64,000 nucleotides of DNA from Bacillota bacterium (GTDB taxonomy: Bacteria; Bacillota; Clostridia; Lachnospirales; Lachnospiraceae): contig JAEWYQ010000025.1 in the NCBI GenBank assembly GCA_023395555.1, positions 124,001 through 188,000 of the forward strand. The letters run 5' to 3'. A model generated the notes under the pieces. It made no database searches, was not told the DNA's origin, and saw only the letters and a list, made by a program, of their open reading frames with translations. Made by a program: the position numbers and the translations under genes. Shown in pieces: positions 34,260 to 43,592 of this stretch. Every line of letters starts with the position of its first letter. Position 1 is the first letter of the stretch.

Positions 34260-36988
34260 AATGTCTGCTCCTCAATAATCCGTACAACCTCATCCATGCA
34301 ATCCGCAGCCTCCCGAATTTTTGCCGCGATTTTGCCGCTCTTTTCTTTGTCCTGCAAAGCTTCCAGTGTCACATTGAACCCGCCGCCGAGAGCTTCTAAA
34401 TCCTTGCCGTTATCATTATTCCAAATTTTCGCCGTGCGTTCGTACAGCTTATTGATCTCATCCAGGAAGGTCATGTCCGGGTTCAGACCCTGTGCCCTTT
34501 TGAAGAAATTATGGGCGCAGCTCCCGTTGGTTGCCATATTGCAAATACTGCTAACGTGAGCATCCCATCCGTCAAATTCTTCCGGCTTTACATTGTCAAA
34601 CTTTCCGCGTTCCATGCCGTCGGCCCACGCTCGAAACGCCTCCGCCCCGAAGCAATATTCCTCTGTTTTTGTGGTAAGCAGCCGGGGCATATCCCGTATG
34701 ATATCCCTGTAAACTTGTGCAATATCTACTGCTTTTTTCTTTTCGCCGACGAAAATCCAACCCCGGGCTTGATGGAATGCGTCCGATTTTTGAACATCAT
34801 TATAAGTATGCAAATCCACTCCGTCCCTAATCACTTTTTCAATGGGAACACGTTCGGGTTCGGATTTATCGCCTGCCAAATAAAGCAATGTTTTGCCCAA
34901 TTCCTCATATCCGACGTAAATGCCCCACGGCGGTCCGTTATGTGTCACGGCTATGACAGGTATCCCTTTATCAATATAAGCCATAAGCGTTTGCAGGTAC
35001 ATTCCTTTGTTGGCGGCAAGCTGCTTTCCTGAAACAAATGTGCTCGCATAACCGCATTTTTCAAAAATATGTTCAAAATAACTGCCGCCTTCCCGGTTAA
35101 AGATACAAGCCGAAACTGCTTCGCCCATATAATCCTTGTAAGAATAAACCTGAGCAAGAACATCCCCTGTCAGCCCGGCGAAAAACCAATATCCGAAATC
35201 GGTGACGGCCTTCTTGCAATTATAAATTTCATCTGTCATTAGGTCGGAAGCCGCAGCGTATTCACCCAAAGACTCCATTACATAACGGGCGCAGCCGTTA
35301 AAATGATAATTCTCTCCATGTTCACTTGTAATAAACCGATGGATATTAGGGATCATGTTATTGCTCTGTTTTGTAATCATTGTAAGCGCTCCTTCTTTTA
35401 TTTTGGATTTTTGTATTTGTGCAAGCTGTGAAACACGGATTGATTTAAAGAATATTCTGCTTTGCCCATTAGAGCCGATTATAATGGGAAGCGGTTTTGG
35501 GTTCTTCCAATCTACCGACATATATGGGAAATTCACGCCGCAATACCGTATTTCGTTGTTAATTATGACCGCTAAATGCTTTTCACCGACAATCCACGTC
35601 AGGCGGTTGTACTCGTCTCTGTTAATACCTCCACGCTTTGGATACCGAAAATAGTCCCGGAAAATCGGTTGGTGAAAGCAGATTGCTTCCCCAGACAACC
35701 GTTCGTCAGGATTTGTTTCCATATTGATACCAAACAAGTAATTCAAGTCGTCGCCTTGATACAAACGTATGTTACCCTCATCCGCACCCCATGCGAATTG
35801 CATACTTTCTCTGCGTATCCTAAATTCTATATCCACGCGGAAAGGCAATGTTACCGCTATATTTGTAGATAATACCCTTGTTGAAATCCATGCGATATAT
35901 TCAGCCTCTCCCTGCTCGGTAATTTGATAATGCGGATGATTGATCGGGCTCAGTTTATCCAGCGGCACATCAACCTCCCATAAAACCGGGTTTGCCGCTT
36001 CCATTTCCGATATCGTGATTGACGCCGGAGGCAATTCAACAGGCTTATTGAATAATGTGTGGTCGGCCATCCGTTTTTTTACCGGAACAAGCAAAGCGGC
36101 AAGCTCACGTTTATCATCGGGAGAGATCAGGTTCTCTAACATAGCGGGATGACGCATTCCGCCCGCATGAGTGTAATCAATCTCATAAAACTTATTATCA
36201 TCAAAACTCTTTACGAGAGAACGGAATCGCCCGCCCAAATCTTCATCAAGGAATACATTGATTGACGCAAATAATCCGCCGCTGAAAATATAATCAGAAT
36301 ATGCGCTGTCATTCTGAAAATCATCCGGTATGCGCTGCATTTTCACATCGCCTGCACTTGTTTGAAATTCAAACCGCTCATGACGCCCGGGTTCGCCTGT
36401 TGTAATATTTTGTGCCTGCATCCATCGGCAGAACCCTTCTATATCAGATTCTTCCGGGCAGTCCTTTAATTGTGATGAAATAACTCGCATGGCGGGAAGC
36501 GAGAGAATAGTGGACTCAATCGGTCTTGCCAACCTGTCTGACAAGGAGGAGAGTTCCTTGTAATTTAGAGCCTTTTTTTGTTCCAAAGTATCAAGCTGCT
36601 TTTCCATTTTTTCATACAAAATAGGTAATGCCGAGATCTTTGTAATACCATTTTGAATCATAGCTTGTAAAAACTCATTTACAAAGCTGCGAAGCTCTGC
36701 CAGGGCATCAACCTCATCATCAATAGCGCGTATCCGATTGACGAATGTTTCTACTACCACGCTCATATCAGAGCTTTCATAAATACGGAGAATATCCTTT
36801 ATTGGTATCTCCATTTTACGCAATACCATGATTTGTTTTAACCGCTCGATGTTTGCCTTGTCGTAATAACGGTATTTTTCGGAATCCGAACGGACGCTTT
36901 GAATTAACCCTACTTGCTCATAGTAGCGAAGGCTGCGCGAGGATAAGCCGAGCTGGGTGGTTAGATCTGTGATTTTTAGTAAATCCAT
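34256..36988 (-). CDS. MerR-family regulator fused to a cysteine-peptidase-like (BtrH_N-like) protein
   Basis: 910 residues. MerR helix-turn-helix at 1-70 (SLRYYEQVGLIQSVR), coiled coil to about 130, a GyrI-like ligand domain at 160-320, a LamG-like beta domain at 340-530, then from residue 537 a region with FNGCARYVMESLG and VTHNGPPWGIYVGYEE, placing a Cys and a His as in papain/C39-like or BtrH_N folds. M537 (position 35380) has AAGGAG nine bases upstream, so the C-terminal 374 residues may also be made separately. This suggests two ancestral genes joined by loss of a stop. The promoter has the MerR 19-bp spacer. Confidence 0.7.
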   Translation of the reverse strand: MDLLKITDLTTQLGLSSRSLRYYEQVGLIQSVRSDSEKYRYYDKANIERLKQIMVLRKMEIPIKDILRIYESSDMSVVVETFVNRIRAIDDEVDALAELRSFVNEFLQAMIQNGITKISALPILYEKMEKQLDTLEQKKALNYKELSSLSDRLARPIESTILSLPAMRVISSQLKDCPEESDIEGFCRWMQAQNITTGEPGRHERFEFQTSAGDVKMQRIPDDFQNDSAYSDYIFSGGLFASINVFLDEDLGGRFRSLVKSFDDNKFYEIDYTHAGGMRHPAMLENLISPDDKRELAALLVPVKKRMADHTLFNKPVELPPASITISEMEAANPVLWEVDVPLDKLSPINHPHYQITEQGEAEYIAWISTRVLSTNIAVTLPFRVDIEFRIRRESMQFAWGADEGNIRLYQGDDLNYLFGINMETNPDERLSGEAICFHQPIFRDYFRYPKRGGINRDEYNRLTWIVGEKHLAVIINNEIRYCGVNFPYMSVDWKNPKPLPIIIGSNGQSRIFFKSIRVSQLAQIQKSKIKEGALTMITKQSNNMIPNIHRFITSEHGENYHFNGCARYVMESLGEYAAASDLMTDEIYNCKKAVTDFGYWFFAGLTGDVLAQVYSYKDYMGEAVSACIFNREGGSYFEHIFEKCGYASTFVSGKQLAANKGMYLQTLMAYIDKGIPVIAVTHNGPPWGIYVGYEELGKTLLYLAGDKSEPERVPIEKVIRDGVDLHTYNDVQKSDAFHQARGWIFVGEKKKAVDIAQVYRDIIRDMPRLLTTKTEEYCFGAEAFRAWADGMERGKFDNVKPEEFDGWDAHVSSICNMATNGSCAHNFFKRAQGLNPDMTFLDEINKLYERTAKIWNNDNGKDLEALGGGFNVTLEALQDKEKSGKIAAKIREAADCMDEVVRIIEEQTL

Positions 36989-37035
36989 GATGAGCCTCCT
37001 TCGATGGAACCGGATTTAGTCAAACTATATTTTAC

Positions 37036-37066
37036 AGTCTATCACTTGACCGTGCGTCAATGTCAA
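37036..37066 (-). promoter_or_regulatory. MerR-type promoter with 19-bp spacer
   Basis: On the minus strand, TTGACA (37066-37061) and TAGACT (37041-37036) are 19 bp apart, with the dyad TTGAC-N5-GTCAA between them. It is the same design as the promoter at 27026-27056. Confidence 0.7.
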
Positions 37067-37183
37067 TAGTTTTCTATAAATATTTACGTCTGTCTTGTAA
37101 ACTCTTTATGATTTTTTACAAGAAAAAGGAGATAAAATTAATCTCGCAACTATTTATCGGAAATTGCCCCGTCATTTTTTTTC

Positions 37184-37212
37184 TTGACTTATACAGTATA
37201 ACTGTATATAAT
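37184..37212 (+). promoter_or_regulatory. sigma-A promoter overlapped by PadR-type operator
   Basis: TTGACT (37184-37189), a 17-bp spacer and TATAAT (37207-37212). ATACAGT-ATA-ACTGTAT fills the spacer as a perfect dyad, and ACTATATAGT follows downstream. Repression by the PadR gene product is expected. Confidence 0.75.
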
Positions 37213-37252
37213 GAAACTATATAGTTGAACTGTATAGGTTTGGAGGTTGAAA

Positions 37253-37585
37253 ATGAATAGAGATAAAAATTTACCGCTGACTGAAACTGTATACTATATT
37301 CTGTTAGCATTAGCAGAGCCGACTCATGGATATATAATTATGCAAAGGGTGGAAGAACTTAGTGAAGGACAGGTCAGATTAGCGGCAGGAACTCTTTATG
37401 GAGCGATAGAGAACCTATTAAAAAAGGGATTTATCATAGCTGTACCAAGCACGGATGCACGGCGCAAAATATATGTCATTTCGGCAGCAGGCAAACAAAT
37501 ATTGTACGCAGACTATCAGAGAATGAACCATATGCTAAGCGTAACAAATAAGATTTTCGAAAGGGAGAGGAAGAGAAATGACTAA
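37253..37585 (+). CDS. PadR-family transcriptional regulator
   Basis: 110 residues from ATG 37253, which has GGAGG seven bases upstream. PadR winged helix: LTETVYYILLALAEPTHGYI, then AAGTLYGAIENLLKKGFI with the recognition helix, and a short C-terminal dimer helix. The last 8 bp overlap the DUF2812 gene, the usual partner of this PadR subgroup. The promoter carries a perfect dyad, so autorepression is likely. Ligands of such small PadR proteins are often antimicrobials or phenolics. Confidence 0.85.
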   Translation: MNRDKNLPLTETVYYILLALAEPTHGYIIMQRVEELSEGQVRLAAGTLYGAIENLLKKGFIIAVPSTDARRKIYVISAAGKQILYADYQRMNHMLSVTNKIFERERKRND

Positions 37586-38210
37586 ATTTAAATTTTTTGT
37601 CAATTTTGATAAGGAAGAAAAATGGCTTGATAAAATGGCGGAACAGGGTTATCAGCTTAAAAGTGTATCTTCCTGTTATAATTTCTATTCTACACAGCCC
37701 GAACAGGCAATTTTCAAAATTGATTATAGAACATTCAAAAATGACCAGGATTTTTTGGATTATTGCACTTTATTTGAAGATAGTGGATGGCAGCATATAG
37801 CAGGAACAAAGCGAAGCGGTTCACAATATTTTAAAAAAACAAGCCCCGAGGGCGATGAGGATATTTTTTCGGATTTGCTTTCTCGTGCAGGGCGATATAA
37901 ACGGTTATCAGATATGTGGTTATCATTATCCATGGCATGGTTACCATTCTTAACCATAATGTTAACATCTGATTGGATAAAGATGGATGGTTTCCCCAAT
38001 CCTAAAACATTATATTTGACACCGGGGCTATGGGAAATGGAAGGTTTTGATTTTTGGAGACGCTTTTTATTTGAAACACCATTTGCATTATTAAGAGGAT
38101 TTTCATTGTTTTTCTGGATTGCAATCGTTCTGTTATATGCATCTTTTGCAATTAAGTCATGGTGGTTATATAGAAAAACCTTGAACGAGAACAAAAGTAT
38201 ATCCTTATAA
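37578..38210 (+). CDS. DUF2812 membrane protein, PadR partner
   Basis: 210 residues. The N-terminal 100 residues are the DUF2812 domain (FFVNFDKEEKWLDKMAEQGY, YDPxx-like IFKIDYRTFK). Two or three membrane segments follow at about 110-130 and 165-195. DUF2812 proteins are regularly encoded right after PadR regulators and probably act with them in sensing envelope stress; the mechanism is unknown. The start overlaps the padR stop, so the genes are translationally coupled. Confidence 0.75.
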   Translation: MTKFKFFVNFDKEEKWLDKMAEQGYQLKSVSSCYNFYSTQPEQAIFKIDYRTFKNDQDFLDYCTLFEDSGWQHIAGTKRSGSQYFKKTSPEGDEDIFSDLLSRAGRYKRLSDMWLSLSMAWLPFLTIMLTSDWIKMDGFPNPKTLYLTPGLWEMEGFDFWRRFLFETPFALLRGFSLFFWIAIVLLYASFAIKSWWLYRKTLNENKSISL

Positions 38211-38275
38211 AAGTTAGCAATTAAAATCAGGTTTTATATAGTCCGATATGCTATATTAATCTGGAGGATTGATCA

Positions 38276-38362
38276 ATGGACTATACACAGAATGTTCAGA
38301 ATACAATTACATATATTAAGCAGCGGTTTGCTAATTATATCAGACTTTCAGTTAAGATATAA
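38276..38362 (+). pseudogene. N-terminal scrap of an AraC-family regulator
   Basis: ATG 38276 follows CTGGAGG and gives MDYTQNVQNTITYIKQRFAN before a stop after 28 residues. The pattern matches the beginning of AraC-type helix-turn-helix domains in which the two-helix DNA-binding unit comes first. The rest of the gene is missing. Confidence 0.5.
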
Positions 38363-38409
38363 TAGAGAATATCGCACAGTTTGTTTGTGGTTTCGGTTTA
38401 TGACTCCCC

Positions 38410-38438
38410 TTGACATCGTATCGGAACACCGATACAAT
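38410..38438 (+). promoter_or_regulatory. promoter with perfect dyad in the spacer
   Basis: TTGACA (38410-38415), a 17-bp spacer and TACAAT (38433-38438). GTATCGG-AACA-CCGATAC (38418-38435) is a perfect inverted repeat covering the spacer and part of the -10. It resembles the promoter at 45738-45766. Confidence 0.65.
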
Positions 38439-38486
38439 GAGTTGGGTGATAATACAGCAGTATTTAATTAATAAAGGAGTCTTCCT

Positions 38487-39299
38487 ATGAAAAAAAAGTA
38501 TGTTACATCAACGCTTATCTTGATCATGCTTCTACCTGTTTTAACCGGATGCATGCAAGGAAGAGCGGCTAATAATACAATTAATGGACTAGTAGCAAGT
38601 GAGCAGTCTTACAAAAATCCGCCAGCAACCATACCCATAGCTGAAAATAATACATCAGAAGATATGAATCGGAATAGTATAGAAAACAGTGACGAGCCTC
38701 TTTGGGCGCAGCCAATTGAAGAACATGGTCAGCTTTTTACAGGCTTGAACTTGGATGGAATTGGAGACCATGATGATGAGGCGTATGTGAGCCTTTATGT
38801 CTGGGACCATAATGGAATTGGCAGATACGATGCTTCGGAACTTGTGGCACGGATTCGGTTTGGAACCGGCGATACAACGGCTCATATCGTCCCTGCAGTT
38901 GGCAGCTATCAATTTTATACAGCAAAGTTATTTTCTGAAAAAAAGGACGCGATTGTGATTGAAGTAAATATCCAATATGCCAACTCGGGTCTTGTTTCTG
39001 TTTTTGCCCTGGATGTATATGGCGCGGGTGAAGCAGACCCGTTTCCATCGGTTGCAGAGCGTTTAAACACAACTGGAGAAGAGCCCATCTTATCTGCCGA
39101 TGGAGAGAAATTATACGCAGGAGGTCTTATACAAGGGACCGTCATTACAGATATTGATAATAAACCGTTGCAAGGCATTGTACTTCATTCGTCGGGTGAT
39201 GGATATAGCGGCCCTATAGATGACCGAGTGAGTCAAACCATCTATTGGAATGGAGACGGATGGATCGTTTTAGAACGATCAGAAACAAAACATAATTAA
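38487..39299 (+). CDS. lipoprotein of unknown function
   Basis: 270 residues; AAAGGAG precedes ATG 38487. The signal peptide ends in a lipobox (LTGC, cysteine about residue 22). A low-complexity N- and S-rich linker follows, then a beta-rich domain with acidic stretches (LNLDGIGDHDDEAYVSLYVW and GIGRYDASELVARIRFG) that looks like a calcium-binding, FG-GAP- or VCBS-like unit. It should sit on the outer face of the membrane. The dyad-containing promoter suggests regulation by a TetR- or MerR-type protein not in this window. A strong terminator follows. Confidence 0.65.
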   Translation: MKKKYVTSTLILIMLLPVLTGCMQGRAANNTINGLVASEQSYKNPPATIPIAENNTSEDMNRNSIENSDEPLWAQPIEEHGQLFTGLNLDGIGDHDDEAYVSLYVWDHNGIGRYDASELVARIRFGTGDTTAHIVPAVGSYQFYTAKLFSEKKDAIVIEVNIQYANSGLVSVFALDVYGAGEADPFPSVAERLNTTGEEPILSADGEKLYAGGLIQGTVITDIDNKPLQGIVLHSSGDGYSGPIDDRVSQTIYWNGDGWIVLERSETKHN

Positions 39300-39340
39300 A
39301 AAGCATTGCTCCCCTGTGGAAGGAGAGCAATGCTTTTTAA
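39297..39340 (+). terminator. rho-independent terminator after lipoprotein gene
   Basis: AAGCATTGCTC (39301-39311) and GAGCAATGCTT (39325-39335) pair perfectly and are followed by a T run; the mirrored A run makes it bidirectional. Confidence 0.85.
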
Positions 39341-39492
39341 TTAACGTAATATTAGATTATGGCTGCGCTTGCAGTGCTTAATGAAAAGCCGGCAGCTGTC
39401 CGGCCAAGCATAAATTCTTTGGCAAGAGCAGTGTTTTATGCTATCATTACAGAAAAGGGCAAAGATAACGAAAAGGAAGAGGTGGTACATCA

Positions 39493-40383
39493 ATGAGTAA
39501 TGTAATCAATTGGCTTCTTGAGGATAAAAGCCCGGAAGTGAAATACCGTACAATGACAGAGCTTTTAGATATGCCAAAAGATGATCCTGAAGTGAAAAAG
39601 GCTCATGATGATTTATTGAAATCAGGCGTTGTCGGTTTAATTATGGATAAGTTTAAGCTTAATAAAAAATGGGAGGATGTCACTGCTTTCTGCGCACTTG
39701 CGGAATTAGGCCTGACACGCGTTGATGTTCCTATTGATGATTATATGGAACGTATCATCAAGAATATGAACTTTAGTATGAAGTGTGCTAAAATATTACT
39801 GTTAAGAAATTTGGTATCTCTTGGATATTACGAGCATACATGGGTAAAAGAAGAAATAGCTTTTGCTTTTTCCGCCATACGGGAAGACGGCACATTCCGG
39901 TGTCTGGACAAAACTAAGAATACAAACGACTCTAAGCTTCCGGATATGGGGTGCTACAGACAAACTACAACCTATCTTTTACTTGCGGCGGAGTTGAAAA
40001 AAATCGGTGTTATTCTGCCACAGTTTAAATCACTGATAAACTTTTATATCAGCCATCACGTTGTATTCCGCCCTGATAACCAGGAAAAGGCAATCATTGA
40101 AGAAATGGCGGGGACATATTATCCGTTTGACCACGTGAAATTGGGTTTACAAATGACGATATACGGTCTTTCGGTTCTTGGCGGGGCGAATCATTCTAAT
40201 TGCAATAAGGCGTTAGCATTGTTAGATAGTAAAAGGGATTGTGAGGGTAAATATATTCTTGATAAATCCTTCCCATACTTTGAGGTGGGAAAGATAGGGG
40301 AACCTAATAAATGGATAACACTATATGTATTGCTATCAGAAAAGTATCGTAATGATGTGACAAAAAAGGAAGGAGATACTTAA
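39493..40383 (+). CDS. helical-repeat protein, HEAT or prenyltransferase-toroid-like
   Basis: 296 residues, almost all helical, opening VINWLLEDKSPEVKYRTMTE, a start shared by clostridial proteins with terpenoid-cyclase/prenyltransferase-like alpha-alpha toroids. No DxDD or zinc motif of those enzymes is visible, so catalysis is unproven. There is no signal peptide. GGAAGAGGTGG lies 12-15 bp before ATG 39493. A deleted GNAT gene follows immediately. Confidence 0.55.
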   Translation: MSNVINWLLEDKSPEVKYRTMTELLDMPKDDPEVKKAHDDLLKSGVVGLIMDKFKLNKKWEDVTAFCALAELGLTRVDVPIDDYMERIIKNMNFSMKCAKILLLRNLVSLGYYEHTWVKEEIAFAFSAIREDGTFRCLDKTKNTNDSKLPDMGCYRQTTTYLLLAAELKKIGVILPQFKSLINFYISHHVVFRPDNQEKAIIEEMAGTYYPFDHVKLGLQMTIYGLSVLGGANHSNCNKALALLDSKRDCEGKYILDKSFPYFEVGKIGEPNKWITLYVLLSEKYRNDVTKKEGDT

Positions 40384-40386
40384 GTA

Positions 40387-40548
40387 ATGTTACTATCAAA
40401 CCACTCACACCGGAGCTTTCTGCCGATTGCTTTGACTTCTTCGAAAGTCGGGCGTTTACAGATAATTCTCCGGCTGTATGAGAAGGCTGGATTTGTCAAA
40501 GCGGCTGTTCGAGAGAAGATTGTTGTTATGAGGAAAGAGTTGAAATAA
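40387..40548 (+). pseudogene. GNAT acetyltransferase with its middle deleted
   Basis: One frame reads VTIKPLTPELSADCFDFFES and RAFTDNSP, a standard N-terminus of a clostridial GNAT family. A second frame then reads LYEKAGFVKAAVREKIVVMR and KELK to TAA 40548, a standard GNAT C-terminus. Around 100 codons containing the acetyl-CoA site are missing and the halves are out of frame. Confidence 0.75.
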
Positions 40549-40668
40549 CAACGAATAGGATAAGCATAACATGAAGATGACAAATTCCAAATCTACTGGA
40601 ATGAAGTCGATGTTGATAAGGAGAAATTTACATTAATGTATCTTTCATTTTAAATTGCAGGAGGAAAA

Positions 40669-42123
40669 ATGAAAAGGCAAGTTGTTTTCTTGATACTATT
40701 ACTATTATTAGTTAGTTGTTCGCCGCATACGGAAGATAGGGTAAAACAATTAGACATCGAGGACGATGTTATCAGTGAGAACAGGGTTAATAACAATGAC
40801 ACGATAAACAGTGCGGAAGATAGTAATATCGAAAATAATGAGGTGCATTCAGTTACTCCGGAGGAACTAAATAAAATCATAGTTGATGATAATGAGCTAT
40901 ATGAAAACTTGAGCATTTTATGCAAAGGTCCTCGTAAATACAGTACAGATGGTGAAAAAAGAGCTTCTGATTATCTGATAAGTAAATTAAATGAATATGG
41001 CTATCAGACTAATATTCAGGAATTTCCGGTGTATCATAAGAGGGGTGAGGACTGGCTTTTCGCACAATCCATACAGGAATACTTTAAGCAGAATTATTCG
41101 GATACTTCCAATAAGATAGGGACGGGTAAAAACATTATTGCAGTAACTGCTAATCCAAATGAGAAGCGAACCCTGTATGTCGCTGCACATTATGATACTA
41201 CACCAGATACAAACGGAATCAGAGATAATGGCTCCGGAGTAGTTACAGTAATGGAGATTGCAAGGCAATTACATGGAATTAATCTTCCGATTAATATAGA
41301 GTTTATCTTTTTTAGTGCAGAGGAGGTCGGATTACAGGGCTCAACTTATTTTGTATCGCAATTATCCAAAGGGGAAAAGGATAGCATCTTAGGCTGCATT
41401 AATATTGATGTTGCAGGTCAGAATGAAGATAATGAGGTGGTATTAAAAACTTATGCAGCACAGATTAACGTTTTATCGCTGCTTATGGATAACTATCATA
41501 AATTCAATCATGGAAGAAGTGAAGCAAGTGATCATACTTCATTTTATATGGGAGAAATACCGGCTATTTATTTTGCGGATAACATAGTATCGGTGAAAGA
41601 TACCACTGACAATCCGCTGGAAGAAGTAGATGTTAAAAAGCTAAAAGAATTAACACAAATCATATGTAATTTTGTTTTGAGTTTTGATACAGGTCTTTAT
41701 GATGATTTGAAAAAAAGCTCCTACACAAAGGAGTATACTGATTTACCAGATACCGAAGAAGTTATGGATTATTCAATGATACAGGCAAACAAGGTTTTAA
41801 ATGATAATGGGGCAAGCTCAAAAATACAGTATATTTTGAAAAATGATAAAGATAATTATTTGAAAATAACAGAGGAAGATAATCGGTTTTTAGACGATGA
41901 ATTGATAAATCAGATAGAAAGTTATAATGTTTACAAAGAACATATCAGATATAAGGTTTTAGAAGAGGAAGAAAAAAATATGGTTATTCGTTATAAGGAT
42001 GAATATACAAGCTATAATTACGGCGTAATAGAGGGAGACATCACATTGGAGGAAGCATTGCAACTAATTGAGGAAAGAGGTGGCTTTACCCAGTATGGCA
42101 CCTTGTTTTATAATTTAGACTAA
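40669..42123 (+). CDS. M28-family zinc aminopeptidase, lipoprotein
   Basis: 484 residues; AGGAGG precedes ATG 40669. The lipobox LVSC gives a lipid-anchored N-terminus. The M28 site is visible: AAHYDT (His ligand), DNGSG (bridging Asp), SAEEVGLQGS (catalytic Glu and Glu ligand), NIDVAG (Asp ligand) and SDHTSFYM (His ligand). It should remove N-terminal residues from peptides outside the membrane. The last 120 residues form an extra charged domain with no recognised match. It is a single gene, AT-rich compared with the core genes. Confidence 0.85.
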   Translation: MKRQVVFLILLLLLVSCSPHTEDRVKQLDIEDDVISENRVNNNDTINSAEDSNIENNEVHSVTPEELNKIIVDDNELYENLSILCKGPRKYSTDGEKRASDYLISKLNEYGYQTNIQEFPVYHKRGEDWLFAQSIQEYFKQNYSDTSNKIGTGKNIIAVTANPNEKRTLYVAAHYDTTPDTNGIRDNGSGVVTVMEIARQLHGINLPINIEFIFFSAEEVGLQGSTYFVSQLSKGEKDSILGCINIDVAGQNEDNEVVLKTYAAQINVLSLLMDNYHKFNHGRSEASDHTSFYMGEIPAIYFADNIVSVKDTTDNPLEEVDVKKLKELTQIICNFVLSFDTGLYDDLKKSSYTKEYTDLPDTEEVMDYSMIQANKVLNDNGASSKIQYILKNDKDNYLKITEEDNRFLDDELINQIESYNVYKEHIRYKVLEEEEKNMVIRYKDEYTSYNYGVIEGDITLEEALQLIEERGGFTQYGTLFYNLD

Positions 42124-42305
42124 AGATATATTCTGTTTTTATTCGAATTTAAGGGACGCAGGAGCCTATAAAGAAAAGCTGTGAGCTGATCCATCCTGTT
42201 TTTATGATGAGCTTTGTCTTTGCATTATTTCCGATGCCTACGCAAACCAGATCAGAGAATCATTGAAGTAAAGCAGAACATTTTGGGATTTGCAACAGGA
42301 TCAGT

Positions 42306-43247
42306 TTACATAATAATTTTCATTAATATTGTTATTGTAAACAAGGATACCAAGGTAGATAAAGAGACAACGACAGCAGCGTATTCTTTTTCTTTGTCAA
42401 AGCTTTCGGCAAATATGGCAGTCATAGCAGAAGCAGGCATAGAAGACATAATAATCACGGTATTGACAGCTTTTGAAGCCTCCCCTAAAAATAAAGAGAT
42501 AACATATATTATAACTGGAATAATAATTAATTTTGCGGCTAATCCATAATACAATGTCCAGTCATGAATATATCGTTTTAGATTTGCAGTGGAAAGTATG
42601 ACACCAATAATAATCATGGATAAAGGACTGGATATGCTGCCAACACTTTTTATACTTGATAATAATGGGGCAGGAATTTTAAGATCGAATATCATAATTA
42701 TTATGCCCGCACACACTGCAATAATCGATGGATTCAAAACTATTTTCCGTAATTCTTCTATCAGAGAATTTTTTTCATGACGGCCTTTGAAAAGAAGCAA
42801 TCCATAGGTCCATAGAAATATAACAAAATATATATTAAATATGGATCCGTATATAACGCCTTCGGCTCCATAGATGGAGTATAACACAGGGAAACCAATG
42901 TAGCCGGTATTAACAAATACATTGGAAAAATGTAAAATTGTATTCTTGTTCCTTTTGACTGGCAAAAGAATTAAGCGGGAGATGACTATCGTGATAAAAT
43001 AGACTGCAAATGAGTAGTAAAAGGTTTTTAAGACATTGGTTTTTATTGTGTCATCGTAGGTATAGATAAAAGAAGATAGAATCATACAAGGTAAAGCAAG
43101 CTGTATGAGGATATCGATTAACCCCTTATTGATCGCAGCTGTGATGATCTTTCTCTTGCATCCATAAACGCCTATTAATATCATAAAGAATAGTGAAAGA
43201 ACACTTTCAAATATTATATAAACCTCCAAGCGGCATACGCTCCTCAT
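42306..43247 (-). CDS. AEC-family transporter (auxin efflux carrier-like); start uncertain
   Basis: 313 residues with about ten membrane segments. Family motifs include FVNTGYIGFPVLYSIYG and SSMPASAMTAIFAESFD near the end. AEC carriers move organic acids such as malate or 2-hydroxycarboxylates. The ATG at 43247 lacks a ribosome site. GGAGG lies inside the frame (codons 8-9), seven bases before an ATA ATA TTT stretch, where homologues begin with Met, so the true start may be a non-standard ATA or lie elsewhere. Confidence 0.75.
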   Translation of the reverse strand: MRSVCRLEVYIIFESVLSLFFMILIGVYGCKRKIITAAINKGLIDILIQLALPCMILSSFIYTYDDTIKTNVLKTFYYSFAVYFITIVISRLILLPVKRNKNTILHFSNVFVNTGYIGFPVLYSIYGAEGVIYGSIFNIYFVIFLWTYGLLLFKGRHEKNSLIEELRKIVLNPSIIAVCAGIIIMIFDLKIPAPLLSSIKSVGSISSPLSMIIIGVILSTANLKRYIHDWTLYYGLAAKLIIIPVIIYVISLFLGEASKAVNTVIIMSSMPASAMTAIFAESFDKEKEYAAVVVSLSTLVSLFTITILMKIIM

Positions 43248-43592
43248 ATTAAGGTATTAACATATTATGCAGCAGGGTTTATTCATGCAACGCTTTGATT
43301 TATAAGCAGCTTTTAAGATCGCTGCTATAGTATTAAAATTAGCCGCCGATATCCTGAATGTTCTTGTAGATAAAGATAAAAGATAAGGGATACTTGGAGA
43401 AGCCCGGAAGTAAGCGAAATTATGGTGGCTTGATCGCATAGCAGTAATGAAGAAAAGGGGGAAAATCCTGTGGATTTTCCCCTCTATCACATTATAAGCA
43501 CTCTTGCCAGATCCTGCAACCCACCTGCAATAAAGGCTTGCTATTGTGATAGCCGGATTAACAGAAGCCTGGTTTTTTAAAGAATATGGAAG
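43248..43592. other. intergenic region with perfect 11-bp hairpin
   Basis: GGGGAAAATCC (43458-43468) and GGATTTTCCCC (43472-43482) pair over a TGT loop; on the minus strand T-rich sequence follows, so it could end the YcxB-like gene's transcript. A 77-codon minus-strand frame here has no recognisable features. Nothing else was found. Confidence 0.45.

Noticed and set aside
43257..43490. 77-codon minus-strand frame in the AEC/YcxB gap
   Set aside because: Composition and absence of ribosome site or homology suggest a chance frame.
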